Positions 4,400-5,263 of a stretch of DNA of 5,263 bases are shown here, piece after piece. This stretch comes from Alphaproteobacteria bacterium. GTDB taxonomy: Bacteria; Pseudomonadota; Alphaproteobacteria; Rickettsiales; JABSSG01. The notes beneath the pieces were generated by a model. The model searched no databases and had not been told where the DNA came from. It saw only the letters and a program-made list of their open reading frames with translations. The translations under genes were made by a program, and so were the position numbers. Within the stretch, counting starts at the first letter, position 1. Every line of letters begins with the position of its first letter. The stretch is taken from NCBI GenBank assembly GCA_022600235.1, contig JAHZKS010000007.1, forward strand, positions 1-5,263, in the 5' to 3' direction.

Positions 4400-5260
4400 G
4401 TGGAACAAAGAACTATAAAACACTCAGTTAGTTGCTTCGGCGTTGGTATTCATTCTGGTAAGCCAACTTCTTTGACCATGTACCCAGCAGCCGAAAATTC
4501 TGGTATAGTTTTCATAAGAACTGATATACAAAATAAATTAAATAAAATCAAAGCTAGGTACGACTCAGTATCAAAAACTACACTTGGCACAACAATCGCG
4601 AATGAAGAAGGAACAGAAATCGCAATCATAGAACATCTAATGGCAGCATTGTGGGGATGTAAAATTGATAATATAGTGATAGAAGTTGATGGACCTGAAA
4701 TACCTATAATGGATGGAAGCTCAGAATCTTTTGTGTTTTTGGTAGAATGTGCAGGTGTAAAAAAACAATCTGCGAAACGTCAATGTATAGAAATACTAGA
4801 GTCTATATCTATTAAAGATGGTGACTCTACTATTGAACTTACACCATCTAAACATTTATCTATAGAAACAGGTATAGAGTTTCAGGACAAAGTTATATCA
4901 TCACAGCAATATAATTTCTCAGAGAAAAATAAATCATTCAAACATGATATCTCCCGAGCGCGAACATTCGGATATAAACATGAAGCTGAAATGTTAAAGA
5001 AAATGGGCCTCGCAAAAGGTGCCTCTTTAGAAAATGCTATAGTAATCAGCGAAGATAAAGTATTGAATAAAGATGGGTTAAGGTACAAAGATGAATTTGT
5101 AAGACATAAAACGTTAGATTTAATCGGAGATTTCTACCTAGCTGGCATGCCTATCAAAGGTCATGTAAAAAGCTACAAACCAGGGCATACAATAAATAAT
5201 AAAATGCTCAGGAAGTTATTTGCAAATCCACAAGCTTTCAGAATAATTGAAGCTGCGTAA
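4400..5260 (+). CDS. lpxC: UDP-3-O-acyl-N-acetylglucosamine deacetylase LpxC, GTG start
   Basis: LpxC is the zinc-dependent cytosolic enzyme that removes the acetyl group from UDP-3-O-acyl-GlcNAc, the committed step of lipid A synthesis. All catalytic features are present. E78-H79 lie in IIEHLMAALWG (general base and first zinc ligand). H236 and D240 lie in DEFVRHKTLDLIGD (remaining zinc ligands), with K237 beside them. H263 is in KPGHTINNK. T189-F190 lie in SRARTFGY, part of the acyl-binding region. PEIPIMDGSS (99-108) is the conserved domain-1 block. At 286 aa the protein is full length, ending at TAA 5258-5260. The GTG start gives MEQRTIKHSV, aligning with the known start (MIKQRTLKRIV in E. 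coli). However, the only ribosome-site-like AAGGA (4377-4381) is 18 nt away. An ATT at 4391 is better spaced but would be a rare start. Its presence implies that the organism makes lipid A. Confidence 0.97.
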   Translation: MEQRTIKHSVSCFGVGIHSGKPTSLTMYPAAENSGIVFIRTDIQNKLNKIKARYDSVSKTTLGTTIANEEGTEIAIIEHLMAALWGCKIDNIVIEVDGPEIPIMDGSSESFVFLVECAGVKKQSAKRQCIEILESISIKDGDSTIELTPSKHLSIETGIEFQDKVISSQQYNFSEKNKSFKHDISRARTFGYKHEAEMLKKMGLAKGASLENAIVISEDKVLNKDGLRYKDEFVRHKTLDLIGDFYLAGMPIKGHVKSYKPGHTINNKMLRKLFANPQAFRIIEAA

Positions 5261-5263
5261 ATC

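Noticed and set aside
4882..5088. A minus-strand 68-codon frame within lpxC
   Set aside because: It is antisense to a well-conserved catalytic part of lpxC, with no independent support.

Overview
The window is AT-rich DNA that looks like a Rickettsiales-type alphaproteobacterium. The evidence is a Cox11/CtaG cytochrome oxidase assembly protein of the proteobacterial/mitochondrial type next to lpxC (lipid A synthesis), AT-rich codon use, sparse Shine-Dalgarno sites and low-complexity acidic orphan proteins. An intact lpxC argues against Anaplasma, Ehrlichia, Wolbachia and Orientia, which lack lipid A genes. It fits an LPS-bearing lineage such as Rickettsiaceae or Midichloriaceae. This placement is inferred from gene content, not from a tree.

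Left part (1-3643), all on the minus strand: a block of accessory genes that I cannot match to a named family. In transcription order they are a 42-codon mini-ORF (3515-3643), a 481-aa protein (1925-3370), a 440-aa protein (481-1803), and the first 117 codons of a further gene that runs off the left edge (1-353). The 481-aa and 440-aa proteins are diverged tandem paralogues. They share an alpha-helical core, and the 440-aa protein appears to carry one extra copy of an ~86-residue helical unit. All three larger proteins carry Asp/Glu-rich low-complexity tracts, and none shows a signal peptide or membrane segment. Each of the three larger genes has its own extended -10 promoter candidate at almost the same distance from the ATG (33-34 bases between). 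The hexamer TGACTT (AAGTCA on the coding strand) occurs five times in the window, always in an intergenic gap of this block and always in one orientation. Together these features suggest a co-regulated, expanding family of cytosolic or secreted acidic proteins, possibly effector-like; that function is a guess.

Right part (3781-5260), plus strand: ctaG (CuB insertion into cytochrome c oxidase) and a complete lpxC (the committed, zinc-dependent step of lipid A synthesis), separated by 91 bp. Both are ordinary housekeeping genes with all expected key residues. The 137-bp gap at 3644-3780 is the divergent boundary between the conserved and accessory halves. No RNA gene, insertion sequence or CRISPR array was seen.
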